The notes beneath the pieces were generated by a model. That model was not told the origin of the DNA and made no database searches. It saw nothing but the letters and a program-made list of their open reading frames with translations. Below, piece after piece: positions 63,034 through 64,000 of a DNA stretch of 64,000 bases (position 1 is the first letter of the stretch; the number at the start of each line of letters is the position of its first letter). Made by a program: the position numbers and the translations under genes. This DNA comes from Manganitrophus sp963718695 (GTDB lineage Bacteria > Nitrospirota > Nitrospiria > SBBL01 > Manganitrophaceae), in contig OY970371.1 in the NCBI GenBank assembly GCA_963718695.1, positions 3,968,001 to 4,032,000 on the forward strand. The letters run 5' to 3'.

Positions 63034-64000
63034 TTCTTTTCTTCTTCCGCTTTGACCTCCTTGACCTCTCCGGGAGGGGGTTCGCCCCCCCGCTTCGTAT
63101 GGAAGATAGTCCCTTTAATCCCGACGACCCAGCCGACCTGAGGGTCCACGAAAAAGACATTGGTCAAGAAATTAATCGTCCCGGAAACCTGCTGCTCCCA
63201 TGTGGCTCCCCCATTCTTGGTGTTCAAGATGGTGCCCGAAGCACCCACCACCCAACCGACCTGATCATCGATAAAGAAGAGACCGAGCAGAAAGCTGGGT
63301 ACTCCGCTTGTCTGGGCAGACCAGCTTTTTCCGCCGTCTTTGGTATGGAGAATGGTTCCGGCGCCTCCCACCGCCCAACCGATCTCCGGTCGTGAAAAGA
63401 AGATGCGGTGGAGATCTTTGGCTGTTCCGGACTCCTGCCGCGTCCAAGTGACGCCGCCGTCCGCTGTATAAAAGATGTTCCCGGCATCGCCAGAAATCCA
63501 CCCTTGCTTCGGATTAATGAAAAAAATGGAATTAAAGGCGACCGCCGGCTTGACCTCGGTCGACGCCCAATGTTGCCCGCCGTCGGTGGTGGAGAGGAGG
63601 AGTCCCTTCTCGCCGGTCACCCATCCTTGGTCCGGACTGGTAAAGAAAACATGCAACAGATTCTTCTTCGGCTGACCGCTGTCCTGAAGCACCCATTTTT
63701 GCCCGCCATCTTCGGTAAAGAGAATCAGTCCTTTTTCTCCGACCGCCCACCCTCGCTTCGGGCTGACGAAGAAGATGGAGACGAGCAGTGTTTGTGTGCC
63801 TGTTTCCTGAATCGACCAATGCTGGCCGCCATCCGTCGTATGAAGAATAATCCCTTTGTTTCCGGTCAACCAGCCGTTCTGGCTGTCCAAGAAGTAGATC
63901 CCGCCCAATGAGGCTTGGATGCCGCTGTTTTGGACTTCCCATCCGGTCGGAGCGCCGGGTGCATCCGGGACGGGAGAGGGGGGTCTGCAACCGATGAAGA
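63030..64000 (-). CDS. Ycf48/PSII-stability-like lipoprotein, 5' end outside window
   Basis: The frame is open from 63030 to the window edge (at least 323 residues). Near the visible N-terminus it has FIGCRPPSPVPDAPG, a likely lipobox-Cys, so the true start is just beyond 64000. Six to seven repeats of about 42 residues follow with the motif 'W...G..GtIl.T.DGG..W' (GWVVGASGTILNTKNGGATW; GWAVGGAGTILHTKDGGKSW), a YCF48/BNR-type beta-propeller. Homologues assist assembly of membrane complexes or act as binding scaffolds. Ends in a lysine-rich stretch. Confidence 0.85.
   Translation of the reverse strand, partial: FIGCRPPSPVPDAPGAPTGWEVQNSGIQASLGGIYFLDSQNGWLTGNKGIILHTTDGGQHWSIQETGTQTLLVSIFFVSPKRGWAVGEKGLILFTEDGGQKWVLQDSGQPKKNLLHVFFTSPDQGWVTGEKGLLLSTTDGGQHWASTEVKPAVAFNSIFFINPKQGWISGDAGNIFYTADGGVTWTRQESGTAKDLHRIFFSRPEIGWAVGGAGTILHTKDGGKSWSAQTSGVPSFLLGLFFIDDQVGWVVGASGTILNTKNGGATWEQQVSGTINFLTNVFFVDPQVGWVVGIKGTIFHTKRGGEPPPGEVKEVKAEEEKK

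Overview
The window is a GC-rich bacterial chromosome segment carrying most of an integrated tailed phage (about 1-26.6 kb, running off the left edge), followed by ordinary chromosomal genes (26.6-64 kb). The host looks like a free-living Gram-negative bacterium: it has lipoproteins, an HtrA-type protease, c-di-GMP signalling, a MoxR/DUF58/transglutaminase operon and a Ycf48-like lipoprotein. I cannot name the species from the sequence; Nitrospirota-like is only an impression.

Prophage. Almost all genes are on the minus strand and read leftwards. From right to left: an early block (ribbon-helix-helix regulator, small proteins, RecT, a RecB-type nuclease, a coiled-coil protein, a DUF6948 protein), a dense run of short overlapping genes (zinc-knuckle microproteins, DUF4031, DUF5131, DUF7694, a RuvC-like resolvase, a ParB-like protein), then packaging and head genes (DUF1376 protein, TerS, TerL, a portal fused to a MuF domain, an S78 prohead protease, an HK97-fold capsid, connectors, a gp10-like protein cut by the window edge). 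Holin, lysin and tail genes must lie to the left. A small plus-strand lysogeny block (second RHH protein, lipoprotein, zinc-ribbon protein, large serine integrase) sits at the right end. The integrase gene runs into the 3' end of a tRNA-Cys gene, which marks the right attachment site.

Unusual prophage DNA. At 19078-19326 there are 41 hexamers of the form CCCGNN (GGGNNN on the transcribed strand), arranged as a 17-unit block that occurs twice, 19 units apart. The array starts at the stop codon of the DUF6948 gene and ends at a 10-bp palindrome beside an AT-rich inverted repeat. About 320 bp away (19645-19722) an 11-bp perfect stem encloses two smaller hairpins. Together these are my best candidates for something undescribed.

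Chromosome. 26.6-28.5 kb: BON-domain protein, HAD phosphatase, membrane protein. 28.8-34.2 kb: polA, then an AT-rich inserted AAA ATPase, tails of a VOC and a GNAT gene, and an orphan DUF433 antitoxin-like gene. 34.3-40.7 kb: small membrane and zinc proteins, thiL, lon, galU, coaE. 40.8-44.9 kb: MoxR-DUF58-transglutaminase operon. 45.5-48.8 kb: MarR, pirin, HtrA-like protease, NmrA-like protein. 49-51.5 kb: REC-GGDEF-EAL protein and a pseudo-receiver. 51.8-56.6 kb: exported DUF4091/PKD protein, lipoprotein phosphoesterase, membrane protein. 56.8-59 kb: methyltransferase plus phosphotransferase. 59-60.9 kb: GAF-GGDEF cyclase and NarL-type regulator. 61-64 kb: YgfZ, YciI, MTH1187, zinc ribbon, Ycf48-like lipoprotein cut by the window edge.

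Three genes (17.3, 43.6 and 58.0 kb) are each broken so that one extra base, or a -1 ribosomal slip, would restore a full-length family member. Two breaks lie at C7 tracts. This may reflect assembly error, decay or frameshifting.
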